A stretch of 64,000 nucleotides of DNA from an uncultured Flavobacteriaceae bacterium (GTDB taxonomy: Bacteria > Bacteroidota > Bacteroidia > Flavobacteriales > Flavobacteriaceae). The stretch is from positions 1 to 64,000 of the forward strand of contig CANKYF010000011.1 of NCBI GenBank assembly GCA_947487895.1, read 5' to 3'. Both the position numbers and the translations under genes were made by a program. Shown here piece by piece: positions 35,628 to 46,100 of the stretch. Below the pieces are notes generated by a model. That model saw only the letters and a list, made by a program, of their open reading frames with translations. It searched no databases and had not been told where the DNA came from. Every line of letters starts with the position of its first letter. The first letter of the stretch is position 1.

Positions 35628-37562
35628 ATGAATAATAAAAAGATTTTTTTGATTGCGATAATGTTGCTAAGCTCAATTTGTGAGAGTAATGTATTTGCGC
35701 AGAATAATAGGAATATTTTACAAAAAAAAGCCTTGGAGATTAAGCTGTTGGATAAAGTTGGTTCTGCACAACATTTTAAGCCTTTTCCAAAATATGCAGA
35801 CAGTGTAAAGTGGCAGGGGCTAGATCAAGAATTAAAAGACAGGATAATTAAAAAAGGGGAAATAGCATTATTAGCCACATGGAAAACATTATTAGCCAGT
35901 GAATATAGGTTGTTTCTTGAAACTGGGAATAGAAAGACATTTGAAGATAAATACTTTAGTAGAAGATCAAAACTTAGTGATTTGGTCCTTGCCGAAATGA
36001 TTGAACACAAAGGGCGCTTTTTAAACAAGATAATAGACGGTATTTACTTGATCTGTGAAGAAAGTAATTGGGTGGTTCCTGCGCACGGCAGTCATAAATT
36101 AAGAAATGGGAAAGAGGATCATTATGTAGATTTATTTGCTGCAGAAACATCTTCCTTATTGGCGTGGACCTATTATTTGTTAGGTGATGAACTAAATAAG
36201 ATTACACCGCAAATAACTGAACGTCTTAAGACGGAATGTAAAAAGAGAATCATTTTACCAAACTTAGAGAATGATGATTTTTGGTGGAAAGGATATAATT
36301 TACGTCACTATGTTCTGAATAACTGGAATCCGTGGATAGTATCCAATTGGCTTTCTACTGTTTTGATTTTAGAAGATGATACGCAAATTAGGAAAAGATC
36401 GCTAGAAAAAATTCTGGCATGCCTTGATAACTATCTAAACATCCAATCCAATGATGGAAGTTGTGAAGAAGGGCCAATATACTGGACCGTAGCTGGTGGA
36501 AGGGTATTGCAAACCCTAAGTCTGTTACAACAAGCTACTAATGGTACTTTTGATGTTTACAAAGAGCCATTAATCAAAAAGATATCAGACTTTTTTGCAA
36601 AAACTCATATCGCTAAAAACCACTTTGTAAATGTTGGGGACGGACCATACGTAATGAATGATAGAGCGGTACGGGTGTTCAATTATGGTTACGCTCAGAG
36701 TAATGAAGGGTTAATGAATACTGCAAAAGCGGTGGCTCAATATTATGATCCTTTAAAAGAGGTTACAAGAAATCAGTTTGGAGACCTGTACATAAATTTG
36801 TCAAGCATATTCAATTATGACTTTTTTAAAAAGTACCCCATGAAACCAATTGCAAAAGAAGAAGTTTGGTTTCCAGATTTAGAATTGCTCTGTACTACAA
36901 TAAAAAACAAGGATAAGGATTTATTCTTATCTGTATTGGGAGCAAATAATGCCCAAAGTCATAATCACAATGATGTGGGTAACTATTTGATTTTTGTAGA
37001 TGGGGAACCAGCAATTATAGATGTTGGGGTTGAGACCTATACAGAAAAAACCTTTAGTTCAAGGAGATATGAGATTTGGACAATGCAGAGTGATTTTCAT
37101 AACCTACCGCTTATTAACGGCGTATCACAAAAATTTGGCTTGGAATATAGAGCTGCCAATGTGGTTAAGACTAAAAATAAACTCAGTATGGATATAAGCG
37201 CAGCCTATCCAGAAGATGCAAAAGTAAATTCTTGGGTACGTACGTTTGAGTACGATAGGGGGGGAATTGTAATTTCTGATGATTACAGTTTAAAGAAAAA
37301 TTTCAATGGTGTTGTATTAAATCAGATGACACCATTGGAAGTAGTTGAAAACGAAAAAGGAAATCTTGTATTATTGAATAAGATGGGGAAAGTAGTGCTA
37401 CATGTCTACTATAACCCTGAACAACTTTCCTTCTCCAAGGAAGAAATTATACTTACGGATCCTAAATTGAGAAAAGAATGGAAACAAGATAAGTTATATA
37501 GGTTTCAGTTAAGGGTTAGCAATAAAAAACTGCAAGAACGTATTCATGTCAAATATCAATAA
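35628..37562 (+). CDS. Heparinase II/III-family protein, candidate polysaccharide lyase
   Basis: A 644-residue secreted protein (signal ending NVFAQ). The N-terminal part (about 30-400) is an alpha/alpha-toroid with NLRHYVLNNWNPWIVSN and NDGSCEEGPIYW, and the C-terminal part a beta-sandwich. The family signature is at about 440-470: SHNHNDVGNYLIFVDGEPAI then DVGVETY. Members of this superfamily (PL12, PL15, PL17, PL21 and others) cleave uronic-acid polysaccharides by beta-elimination and leave unsaturated ends. That fits the GH88 enzyme and KduI/KduD-type genes of this PUL. I cannot assign a numbered PL family by eye, so substrate and cleavage mode remain open. Confidence 0.85.
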   Translation: MNNKKIFLIAIMLLSSICESNVFAQNNRNILQKKALEIKLLDKVGSAQHFKPFPKYADSVKWQGLDQELKDRIIKKGEIALLATWKTLLASEYRLFLETGNRKTFEDKYFSRRSKLSDLVLAEMIEHKGRFLNKIIDGIYLICEESNWVVPAHGSHKLRNGKEDHYVDLFAAETSSLLAWTYYLLGDELNKITPQITERLKTECKKRIILPNLENDDFWWKGYNLRHYVLNNWNPWIVSNWLSTVLILEDDTQIRKRSLEKILACLDNYLNIQSNDGSCEEGPIYWTVAGGRVLQTLSLLQQATNGTFDVYKEPLIKKISDFFAKTHIAKNHFVNVGDGPYVMNDRAVRVFNYGYAQSNEGLMNTAKAVAQYYDPLKEVTRNQFGDLYINLSSIFNYDFFKKYPMKPIAKEEVWFPDLELLCTTIKNKDKDLFLSVLGANNAQSHNHNDVGNYLIFVDGEPAIIDVGVETYTEKTFSSRRYEIWTMQSDFHNLPLINGVSQKFGLEYRAANVVKTKNKLSMDISAAYPEDAKVNSWVRTFEYDRGGIVISDDYSLKKNFNGVVLNQMTPLEVVENEKGNLVLLNKMGKVVLHVYYNPEQLSFSKEEIILTDPKLRKEWKQDKLYRFQLRVSNKKLQERIHVKYQ

Positions 37563-37636
37563 TTTTCCAGTTCGGAAAGTATATATGGGCATTTTATTTT
37601 TTGCGCTCTTATACCAAAATTGATAAGAATGTTAAG

Positions 37637-37680
37637 AAAAAAAATGACCTATTTTTTTATGTGATGATGGTCAATTTTTT
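37637..37680. terminator. Hairpin terminator after the heparinase-like gene
   Basis: AAAAAATGACC pairs with GGTCAATTTTTT with one bulged base, giving A and T runs on both sides. Confidence 0.55.
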
Positions 37681-37932
37681 GGATTGTAAAAAACTGGGCG
37701 AGTCATAGACCGCCCTATTTTTTTGCTATTAGCCATCATGAGCCAGAGATTATGACTGTGATTCGTCCCAAATTTAACTGTCTTCCTACCCAAAACCTCA
37801 GGAAGAAAAGCACGCGGGCAGAACCGTTCATATCTGATATGTAAGACGAATCGTGTATTGAACGCTAAAATAAATTTGAGACGCAACTCGCAATCCCCGT
37901 CCTATTATAATCTATATTTTTACTTAGGAAAC

Positions 37933-37981
37933 AGGTCCGAAAAAATGTTGATTTCACCCATTTTCCGGACCTTATTTTTTA
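37933..37981. terminator. Second hairpin terminator
   Basis: AGGTCCG and CGGACCT form a perfect 7-bp stem, extended by AAAAAATG/CATTTT, followed by TATTTTTT. Confidence 0.6.
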
Positions 37982-38121
37982 CCATCGGGATATTATCATA
38001 TTTGTTGCACTTGTTGTTTATGTAATATATTATTTAATATTTATACAGGATAGTTCTTATAAAAATTTAACAAGATAGTAGGATATCATTGGTTTTTAGG
38101 GGGGCATTTGTTTAAAAAACG

Positions 38122-38152
38122 ATTACCCCTGTCTAAAAAAAACATTACCCCC
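38122..38152 (+). promoter_or_regulatory. Candidate HTCC operator: two ATTACCCC half-sites
   Basis: ATTACCCC occurs at 38122-38129 and again at 38144-38151, spaced 22 bp. The nearer ACCCC (38147) is 29 bp upstream of TAATATTG (38176-38183), a near match to the -7 box TAnnTTTG. This copies the arrangement before susC at 27.4 kb. The start codon is about 160 bp further on. Confidence 0.5.
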
Positions 38153-38345
38153 TCAAACAGGAGTCGTTATTAATTTAATATTGTTAATAGGAATAAATGC
38201 ATATTTCGAAATTAAACCAGCCAAAAAAAAATTATTGTGTGTTTAATGTTAAATGAAATAAGAATTTGGAAAAACCAAACCCTAGCCTACATTAAATAGC
38301 ATTAAAATCTTTTAAGTTGAATGTTTACTAAAATTAAATTATGTT

Positions 38346-41300
38346 ATGAGAAGAAAACTATTTTTTATGGTGATCCTGTCCTTTCTAGGGGCTTATAGTG
38401 TTATAAGTCAAACCTTCCTTCAGGATGCAGGCGCGGGAATCACCCAACCGCTGGTAGATGATTTGGATTATATTGCTCCATTATCTATGGATTTTGATGA
38501 TCGCAATAGGCCATACATGATAAACAATGTGCTGTATCCAGGAATGTCCGCCAATGAATTGTATCGGGTACGAACGCTTAGGAACGGGGTATGGGAATTC
38601 TTTTCATACAGGACCGCAATAGAAGCGGAATTGAACCCCGGAGAGAGCTTGGATTTTAATATTACCGATTCAGATCGTCTAAGATTTGTAAGGGATGGAG
38701 AAATGACGATGGATGGGTATAACAATTTATATGCAATCATTACGGTCAAAGTTGCCAATGGTTCCTCTTCAAGCCGGGAGTTTATGATATTATATGCCAG
38801 TGGCATAGGTGAGGATAATTTTAATGGCAGCTTCAAAGTACACCGTTTGCCTCCAGGAACTACGCAGGCAGAATTAGAGGTTAGGACAAGTTTCAATGAT
38901 TTTACTAACCATCCCCCAGTAATAATGTATATTAGTGACAGGGTCAACAACATATATCCTAGTGGTCCTAGTTGGTTATTTGATATTTGGGGTAATATGA
39001 ATATTATAGCCGTAGACTGGACTGCAAACAGGGAAGATTTGGACTTAAGTTCGGTAATTCAAGTAAGTGATAGGTCGGGCTTCCTAAACAACCATTCGGG
39101 TGGTGGAAGTTATGCTGTAACAAAGGGAGATACCACTTTCTTCACCTGGTTGAGGCATCCTGTAGATCCAGAAGTAGATGATGACGGTGAAAGTGTGATT
39201 TTTGTAAATTCACTGAATAGGAATGCAAAAACAATAGGATCCAACTTTGCATTGCATGTACACCCAGAAGGTAGAGCCAATTCCCATCATCAACCTGCAA
39301 TCGCTATTGATGAATCAAATTTTATTCATGTCTTAACTGGGTCTCATACACGTAACGGGTTTTTATACAGTAAAACCTTGAATCCTTTAGATATTAGCTC
39401 TTGGACCCCAGAGGTAGAGGTGGGAACAGATAGAACATACGCAGCATTACTAATTGATAATTTGGGCGTTATGTACGCACCTTATAGAGGTGATAGACCA
39501 TACCGACAGTATATGCAGACTGGAGATGTGGTCAATGGGTTAAGCGGTGAAGGAGAATTGTTCATAGATAATCCGCCTTGTGATGATATTTATCGTGCGT
39601 TTTACAATAAACTGTATAAGGATAAACCATCAGGAGGCAACGATCGGGTTTATATGAGTTGGAGTACAAATTGTAATGCTTCTGAGACCCGTACGGATTT
39701 TTATAGGGCTATGGCATTTACAGATGATCAAGGCGGTTCATGGAGAATTCCAACCCGATATGATTTATCGAGCAGGAATAATGAAGGAAAATCGGTACAG
39801 CGAATCACTTTTGACCCTGTATTACCGTCTTCTAATGCTTTTGATATTAATGCTGTTAGCGACGTATCCTTACCAGTAACCTATGAAATAATCAGTGGAA
39901 ATAATATTGCTACTATTTCTGGGAATACTATTACACCTATAGGTGCAGGACAAATTGTGGTAAGTGCAAGTAATAATGGAAACAACACCTACTATGGTGA
40001 CTTTGTAACTACGGTCATTAACATAGGCGGAGGCAGTGGTTCAGAAAACACCCTTACTCCTGTGGCAGATGCCTTTGTAAGGAATGGTTCTTCTGCCAAT
40101 AGTAATTTTGGGAGTGACAGTAGATTGATAGTTAAGAATAACGGTTCCAATTTCACCCGTGAGAGCTACCTTCGTTTCGATTTATCGGGTATCCAAGGTT
40201 CTATCAACAGTGCCCGTTTGGAGTTGGTTCCAGAGAGTTCCACTTCGCCCGGTTCTACGGACATCCAGTTGAGGTACGTTTCCAATGACAGTTGGAGCGA
40301 AAGCGGTATTACATGGAACAACAAGCCTGGAGCGTCTACGGTTCTTGATACAGAGACGGGCAGTAGTTCCGTCATGGTCTTTGACATAACGGATCAGGTA
40401 CGAACCGAACTATCGGGCGATGGCCAGATATCGTTACGTTTGCAATCCACGAATTCAGGAGATTTTTCCATTGTATATAGTAGTAGAGAAGCAGCGTCTA
40501 ACCTGCGTCCAAGATTGGTGATCAGTGTGCAGCCTGTATTAGAAAATACCCTTACTCCTGTGGCAGATGCCTTTGTAAGGAATGGTTCTTCTGCCAATAG
40601 TAATTTTGGTAGTGACAGTAGATTGATAGTTAAGAACAACGGTTCCAATTTCACCCGTGAGAGCTACCTTCGTTTCGATTTATCGGGTATCCAAGGTTCT
40701 ATCAACAGTGCCCGTTTGGAGTTGGTTCCAGAGAGTTCCACTTCGCCTGGTTCTACGGACATCCAGTTGAGGTACGTTTCCAATGACAGTTGGAGCGAAA
40801 GCGGCATTACATGGAACAACAAGCCTGGAGCGTCTACGGTTCTCGATACAGAGACAGGCAGTAGCTCCGTAATGGTCTTTGACATAACGGATCAGGTGCG
40901 AACCGAACTATCGGGCGATGGGCAGATATCGTTACGTTTGCAATCCACGAATTCAGGGAATTTTTCCATCGTATATAGTAGTAGGGAAGCAGCGTCTAAC
41001 CTGCGTCCAAGATTGGTGATCAGTGTGCAGCCTGTGTCAGAAAACACCCTTACCCCTGAGGCCGATGCTTTTGTACGGGACGGTAGTTTTTCCAGCGATA
41101 ATTTTGGTAGTGACAGCCGATTGATAGTCAAGAACGATGCGCTTGGGTTTAAGCGTGAGAGTTATCTACGATTTGATTTGTCCTCCGTTCAAGGTACGAT
41201 AACCAGTGCCAGGTTGGAGATGACGGTAGAAAATTCTGGCTCTCCCGGTTCCACGGATATGAGATTAAGGTTTGTTTCCGATGATAGTTGGAGCGAATCC

Positions 41301-42335
41301 GGTATAACGTGGCTCAATAAGCCTGGAGCTACCACTGACCTGGACACACAACAGGGCAATGGTTCTGCAATGAGTTTTGATGTAACGCAACAGGCAGAGA
41401 CCGAGCGTTTGGGCGACGGCAAACTTTCTCTAAGGTTTCAATCTACCAATGAGGGCAACTTTTCAGTAAGCTACAATAGCAAAGAGGCTTCAATGGCAGG
41501 TTTAAGACCAAGGCTGGTTATAACAGTTGTGTCGCCATCAGGAAGTGCCTTGGTACCTGAGGCCGATGCTTTTGTACGGGACGGTAGTTTTTCCAGCGAT
41601 AATTTTGGTAGTGACAGCCGATTGATAGTCAAGAACGATGCGCTTGGGTTTAAACGTGAGAGCTATCTACGATTTGATTTGTCCTCCGTTCAAGGTACGA
41701 TAACCAGTGCGAGTTTGGAGATGACGGTAGAAAATTCTGGTTCTCCGAGTTCCACGGATATGAGATTAAGGTTTGTTTCTGATGATAGTTGGAGCGAATC
41801 CGGTATAACGTGGCTCAACAAGCCTGGAGCTACCACTGACCTGGACACACAACAGGGGAATGGTTCTACAATGAGTTTTGATGTAACGCAACAGGCAGAG
41901 GCAGAGCGTTTGGGCGACGGCAAACTTTCTCTAAGATTTCAATCTACCAATGAGGGTAATTTTTCAGTAAGCTACAATAGTAGAGAGGTTTCAACGGCAA
42001 GTTTAAGACCAAGGCTAATTATTCAAACGTCTTCTGCAACAACTTTAGCTTTTAGACAGGAAAGCTTAGGGGAGAAAGAGGTTTTAAAAGAGCAACCACT
42101 CTCTCAAGAGTTTTCACTTTACCCAAATCCAGTTGTAGATATAATGAACGTTACATCTGATCAAGTAATACAAAGAGTTATGGTAATAGGTTTGTCAGGT
42201 CAAAAGGTAATGGAATTGAACAACCTAAATGCCAAATCCATGCAGGTTGATACTAGAACATTGCCAAGTGGTATCTATGTTTTAAAATTGATAGATGAAA
42301 CAGGTGCTGAACGTAACCGAAAATTTATAAAATAG
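38346..42335 (+). CDS. Secreted BNR-4 propeller protein with four DNRLRE/CBM96-like repeats and sorting domain
   Basis: A 1329-residue protein with a signal peptide ending VISQ. Residues about 30-480 form a BNR-4-type beta-propeller (HHQPAIAIDESNFIHVL, GSHTRNGFLYSK), the fold of several ulvan/uronan lyases (PL24, PL25). A bacterial Ig-like domain lies at about 490-560 (PVTYEIISGN, ISGNTITPIGAG). Four repeats of 166-167 residues follow (567-732, 733-898, 899-1065, 1066-1230) of DNRLRE/CBM96 type, each with SYLRFDLS and DSWSESGITW. The end is a type IX secretion sorting domain (YPNPVVDIMNV, LPSGIYVLKL). It is probably a surface or released carbohydrate-active protein; lyase activity is inferred from fold and context only. 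Confidence 0.87.
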   Translation: MRRKLFFMVILSFLGAYSVISQTFLQDAGAGITQPLVDDLDYIAPLSMDFDDRNRPYMINNVLYPGMSANELYRVRTLRNGVWEFFSYRTAIEAELNPGESLDFNITDSDRLRFVRDGEMTMDGYNNLYAIITVKVANGSSSSREFMILYASGIGEDNFNGSFKVHRLPPGTTQAELEVRTSFNDFTNHPPVIMYISDRVNNIYPSGPSWLFDIWGNMNIIAVDWTANREDLDLSSVIQVSDRSGFLNNHSGGGSYAVTKGDTTFFTWLRHPVDPEVDDDGESVIFVNSLNRNAKTIGSNFALHVHPEGRANSHHQPAIAIDESNFIHVLTGSHTRNGFLYSKTLNPLDISSWTPEVEVGTDRTYAALLIDNLGVMYAPYRGDRPYRQYMQTGDVVNGLSGEGELFIDNPPCDDIYRAFYNKLYKDKPSGGNDRVYMSWSTNCNASETRTDFYRAMAFTDDQGGSWRIPTRYDLSSRNNEGKSVQRITFDPVLPSSNAFDINAVSDVSLPVTYEIISGNNIATISGNTITPIGAGQIVVSASNNGNNTYYGDFVTTVINIGGGSGSENTLTPVADAFVRNGSSANSNFGSDSRLIVKNNGSNFTRESYLRFDLSGIQGSINSARLELVPESSTSPGSTDIQLRYVSNDSWSESGITWNNKPGASTVLDTETGSSSVMVFDITDQVRTELSGDGQISLRLQSTNSGDFSIVYSSREAASNLRPRLVISVQPVLENTLTPVADAFVRNGSSANSNFGSDSRLIVKNNGSNFTRESYLRFDLSGIQGSINSARLELVPESSTSPGSTDIQLRYVSNDSWSESGITWNNKPGASTVLDTETGSSSVMVFDITDQVRTELSGDGQISLRLQSTNSGNFSIVYSSREAASNLRPRLVISVQPVSENTLTPEADAFVRDGSFSSDNFGSDSRLIVKNDALGFKRESYLRFDLSSVQGTITSARLEMTVENSGSPGSTDMRLRFVSDDSWSESGITWLNKPGATTDLDTQQGNGSAMSFDVTQQAETERLGDGKLSLRFQSTNEGNFSVSYNSKEASMAGLRPRLVITVVSPSGSALVPEADAFVRDGSFSSDNFGSDSRLIVKNDALGFKRESYLRFDLSSVQGTITSASLEMTVENSGSPSSTDMRLRFVSDDSWSESGITWLNKPGATTDLDTQQGNGSTMSFDVTQQAEAERLGDGKLSLRFQSTNEGNFSVSYNSREVSTASLRPRLIIQTSSATTLAFRQESLGEKEVLKEQPLSQEFSLYPNPVVDIMNVTSDQVIQRVMVIGLSGQKVMELNNLNAKSMQVDTRTLPSGIYVLKLIDETGAERNRKFIK
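40044..42030 (+). repeat. Four tandem 498/501-bp repeats inside the BNR-4 gene
   Basis: Units begin near 40044, 40542, 41040 and 41541. Units 1 and 2 are almost identical to each other at the nucleotide level, as are units 3 and 4, while the two pairs differ clearly. This points to two recent unit duplications or gene-conversion tracts. Confidence 0.9.
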
Positions 42336-43197
42336 TGTTCAGAATATCTATTGCCATGTAAAGTATGATTTGTGTGATAGTTGAATGTTTCATTAAATGG
42401 ATAGGAGTCTTAGTTTTTGGACTAATATCTTGTAAACATTAAGTAGAATTTAGGCGGGTCTCAAGACCCGCCTATTTTTTTATAATAATTTGATGAACGC
42501 TATGAAAACAGCAGATCGCAAAGAGCAATTTTTAGTGAATTGTTCTTAATAGCATCAAGATTTGTAAGAAGCTGAGGCCTTTGCAAAATTCAAAGTATGT
42601 GGGAAGTTTGACGCCCGAAAAAAACAACTCGCAGTAACCTATTGGTTATGAATGCTTAAAGTTTTTGAGAAGGAAGAGGTTTTCCATAATTTGGATAAAG
42701 AAACACTTTTTATACCTTTATGTAAAGGTCTTAAGCGATCAAAACTGCTCCGGAATATAGAATTTAGCAAAGTCAACAAAGACAATGACCCTAAATACTT
42801 TTCTCGGATATTTATCTATCAATGTAAAATCTAAAACATAACGATCAGTATAATTCGCTGCCCATCTTTAGCACAGGATTTTTAAATTTAACTTTACCAT
42901 CAAATACGTAGAGAATGTATGGTCTTTGTAAAGTATTGTTGGGTACCATGCTGCAAAAAGAATTGTTCTGTTGAACGATAGACTATTGTATTATGTCTAA
43001 ATAACCCCTTTGAGAAGTAATTTTTCTTATTAAGTTTAGACTTAATGAGAAATTCATTTAATGTTGAATGTCTTTCTTTAGAAGGAGCATATTGAAACGG
43101 CTTATGTCTTGAAAACAGGTCATTGATAAAAGTTAAGTAACATTTTAAGAATAGGTCCATTTAAATGTTTTACAAACAGCTAAATTAATAGGAATAC
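42336..43197. other. Intergenic region upstream of the HTCC, possible gene debris
   Basis: About 860 bp. After the terminator at 42451 two short ORFs occur (60 codons rightward at 42652, 86 codons leftward at 42900) without recognisable motifs. The frame before 42652 reads as coding-like sequence (KFDARKKQLAVTYWL) that stops just before that ORF, so this may be a decayed gene or IS fragment. A lone TAACCCCTTT lies at about 43002. No clear HTCC promoter was seen. Confidence 0.4.
42451..42481 (+). terminator. Strong terminator after the BNR-4 gene
   Basis: TAGGCGGGTCT and AGACCCGCCTA form a perfect 11-bp GC-rich stem with a 2-nt centre followed by TTTTTTT. Confidence 0.85.
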
Positions 43198-46100
43198 ATG
43201 AAATTTGATTACAAAATAATTTTGATCATTGCTTTCAACTGTTTTAATGCGTTGGGACAAGAGATTGTCCCCAATCTTAATGATCTAAGTTTTAAGCATA
43301 TATTTTCTAGTGATGGGTTGTCCCAAAGATCTATCAAAGATATATTACAGGATAGTAAAGGGTATTTATGGTTTGGGACTAGAGATGGTCTAAATAAATA
43401 TGATGGAGACAAAATCACGATTTATCGGCACAATTCAGAAGATACAGGAAGCCTTACCCATAGTAGAATTCAATGTTTGTTTGAAGATACAAAAAGCAAT
43501 ATTTGGATTGGAACAAACGAAGGGTTGAATAAATACAATCCCAAAGAAGATAATTTTATCAAATACCAAAGCAACGATAACTTAAAAGAATTGTCAAATA
43601 AAAAAATATGGAGTATTACCCAGTTAAATGATAGTGTTCTTGGCATAGCAACAAACAAAGGTTTGAACTTTGTTGAATTAACCAGCGCCAATAATGACAT
43701 ATCAAGATTTGGTATGGAACATTTGAAAAAGGCGTTCGCAAATAGGAAGGTAAGGAATTTGCTAACTGCAAAAAATGGGGATTTATGGATTTGCACCGTT
43801 GAAGGTATTAGTATCTACAATCCGCAAACAAATAAAATGATAAACATTGAGTACCTTGAGAATTCCATAAAGGAAACATTTCTAAATAACCCACCTGTCT
43901 TATTTGAAGATAAGGAAAGTAATATTTGGTTGGGATACGATAAGGGGTTGGCGATTTTTGACAAAGATCTACGGGTATTCAGTAATTACACGTTCAATAA
44001 AAATACACTTATAAACACAGCAGTACGCTCTATCTGCGAAGATTCGTATGGCAATCTTTGGGTAGGAACTTATGATGGTTTATTTATTTTAAATATGATA
44101 ACCCAAAAGAAGTTTCATGTAAAACACAATAAAAATAATCCAAAAAGCCTAAGTCAGAACTCAATTTATAAAATTATTAAAGACTCCAAAGGAGATATGT
44201 GGATAGGCACTTGGGCGGGCGGCGTTAATTATTTTGACAGGAGTTACGCTATTTTTGACAATATAATATCCGGTGATGGTGAGAATATGCTTAATTACAA
44301 TATTGTTAGTGGAATAGTTGAAGACCGATATGAAAATCTGTGGATAGGAACTGAAGGAGGAGGTATAAATTACTACGACAAGGAAAAAAAGAAGTTTACC
44401 TACTATTTGTATGATCCAAATGATGAAAAAAGTGTATCCTCCAACAACATAAAGTCAATACTAAAGGATAAAAAAGGAAATTTATGGATTGGGACTCATG
44501 ATAATGGATTAAACTTTTTAGATACGAGCAAAACTACCATACAGTTTGAGAGAATCAATTCCCGTAATCAAAACTCAAAATTGCTTTCGGATTATAAAAT
44601 TCTATCCTTGTTTGAAGATGTAAATGAAAATATTTGGATAGGAACGTTGGCCAGAGGTTTACTGTTATATGATACCAAATTAAAAATACTGCGAAAGATA
44701 GGTGATACCAATGAATCTATTCAATGCATTATTGCAGCAAGCAATCAAAACCAGATTATTGTTGGGGGATCTAACGGATTGAAAAAAGTAGATATCAATT
44801 CGCTAGAGGAAGAGAAACTAGAATGGTTAAGCACAAGTAATACCGATTACTTAACGGTTAACTGTATTTTTAGGGATACTGAAAACAATTATTGGATCGG
44901 TACCGAGGGCAGTGGACTTATTCACTATAGATCAAACACAAAAAAACTAACCAAATATGGCGCTATTCAAGGATTGCCCAACGAGATTGTCTATGGAGTT
45001 TTGCAAGATGATAATGGGTATCTCTGGATCAGTACAAACCAAGGGATTAGTAGATTTAATATAGCAACAAAAAAATTTAAGAATTTCACTAAATCAGATG
45101 GGCTACAAAGTAACGAGTTTAACTACCAAGCTTATATCAAGACGTCTAATAGAGAATTGATTTTTGGTGGTGTTGATGGGATTACAATTTTTAATCCGGA
45201 TAAAATAGGTAAAAATAAATTTATTCCTAATGTTGATATTTATGATATCAAAGTGAACAATGAAATTTTTTATGGAACTCATGATAGTATTTCTCCGGTT
45301 ACTTTACAACATGATGAAAATAATTTCACGATTGGTTTTACAGCCCTAAGCTTTTCCCAACCTAGTAAAAATAAATATGCTTACAAATTGGAAGGTTTTG
45401 ATAAGCATTGGACTCATGTTGGAAACAAGAAAACCGCAACCTATACAAATATAAAAGATGGGGATTATGTATTTAAAGTAAAGGCCTCTAATAGTGATGG
45501 GCTATGGAACGAAATGGGTGATTCACTAAGGATAAAAATACATGCTCCCTTATGGGGTACGTGGTGGGCGTATTTAACGTATGGTTTAATCTGCACAGGG
45601 TTGGCATTTTATATGAGATCATTGATTCTGGCAAGGGTTTATGTGAAAAAACAGCTGGAAGAGGAAAGAATTGAAAAAGAAAAGATTGAAGGAATCAATA
45701 AGCTAAAACTTAAATTTTTTACTAATATTTCCCATGAGTTCAGGACACCCCTGACCCTCATTTTAGGTCCACTTCAAAAACTTGCCAGCAATACACGTCA
45801 TGATGAAGAAACGAAAACACAACTACAATTAATTCAAAGAAACGCCAATACACTTTTAGAATTAATCAACCAACTCCTTAATTTTAGAAAAAGTGAAGCA
45901 GGAGAATTAAAATTACAAGTTTCCCAAAACAACATCATAAGCTTTATTGAAGAAATCAAACTCTCTTTTGATGAATTGGCAAAAAGTAGGGACATAAAAT
46001 TTGGTTTTAAGCATAATATGGAAAGAATTGATGTTTGGTTTGATGCTATGGAACTCAAGAAGGTTATAATCAATATCTTATCAAACGCATTTAAATTTAC

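Larger units (their letters stand above)
37563..38345. other. Long intergenic region with terminators and a promoter
   Basis: About 780 bp. A 71-codon leftward frame at 37671-37886 spans a locally GC-richer stretch and matches nothing I know; it could be a decayed gene end. Two hairpin terminators, two ACCCC half-sites and a near-consensus -7 box are annotated separately. Confidence 0.5.

Noticed and set aside
37671-37886. 71-codon leftward ORF after the heparinase-like gene
   Set aside because: No motif or start signal; the composition looks like chance or a decayed fragment, so it is described only as part of the intergenic entry.
40166-41923. Repeated antisense ORFs of 73-86 codons
   Set aside because: They recur only because the CBM96-like repeats recur; they are shadows of the BNR-4 gene.
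40044-42030. CRISPR-like regular repetition
   Set aside because: The period is about 500 bp, in frame within one gene and protein-coding, so it is a domain repeat; no CRISPR array was seen in the window.
43002-43011. Single TAACCCCTTT upstream of the HTCC gene as an autoregulatory operator
   Set aside because: There is no partner half-site 21-22 bp away and no -7 box at the expected distance.
42652-43160. Two short ORFs upstream of the HTCC gene
   Set aside because: Opposite strands, no motifs, no leaders; possibly debris of a decayed gene but not supportable as genes.
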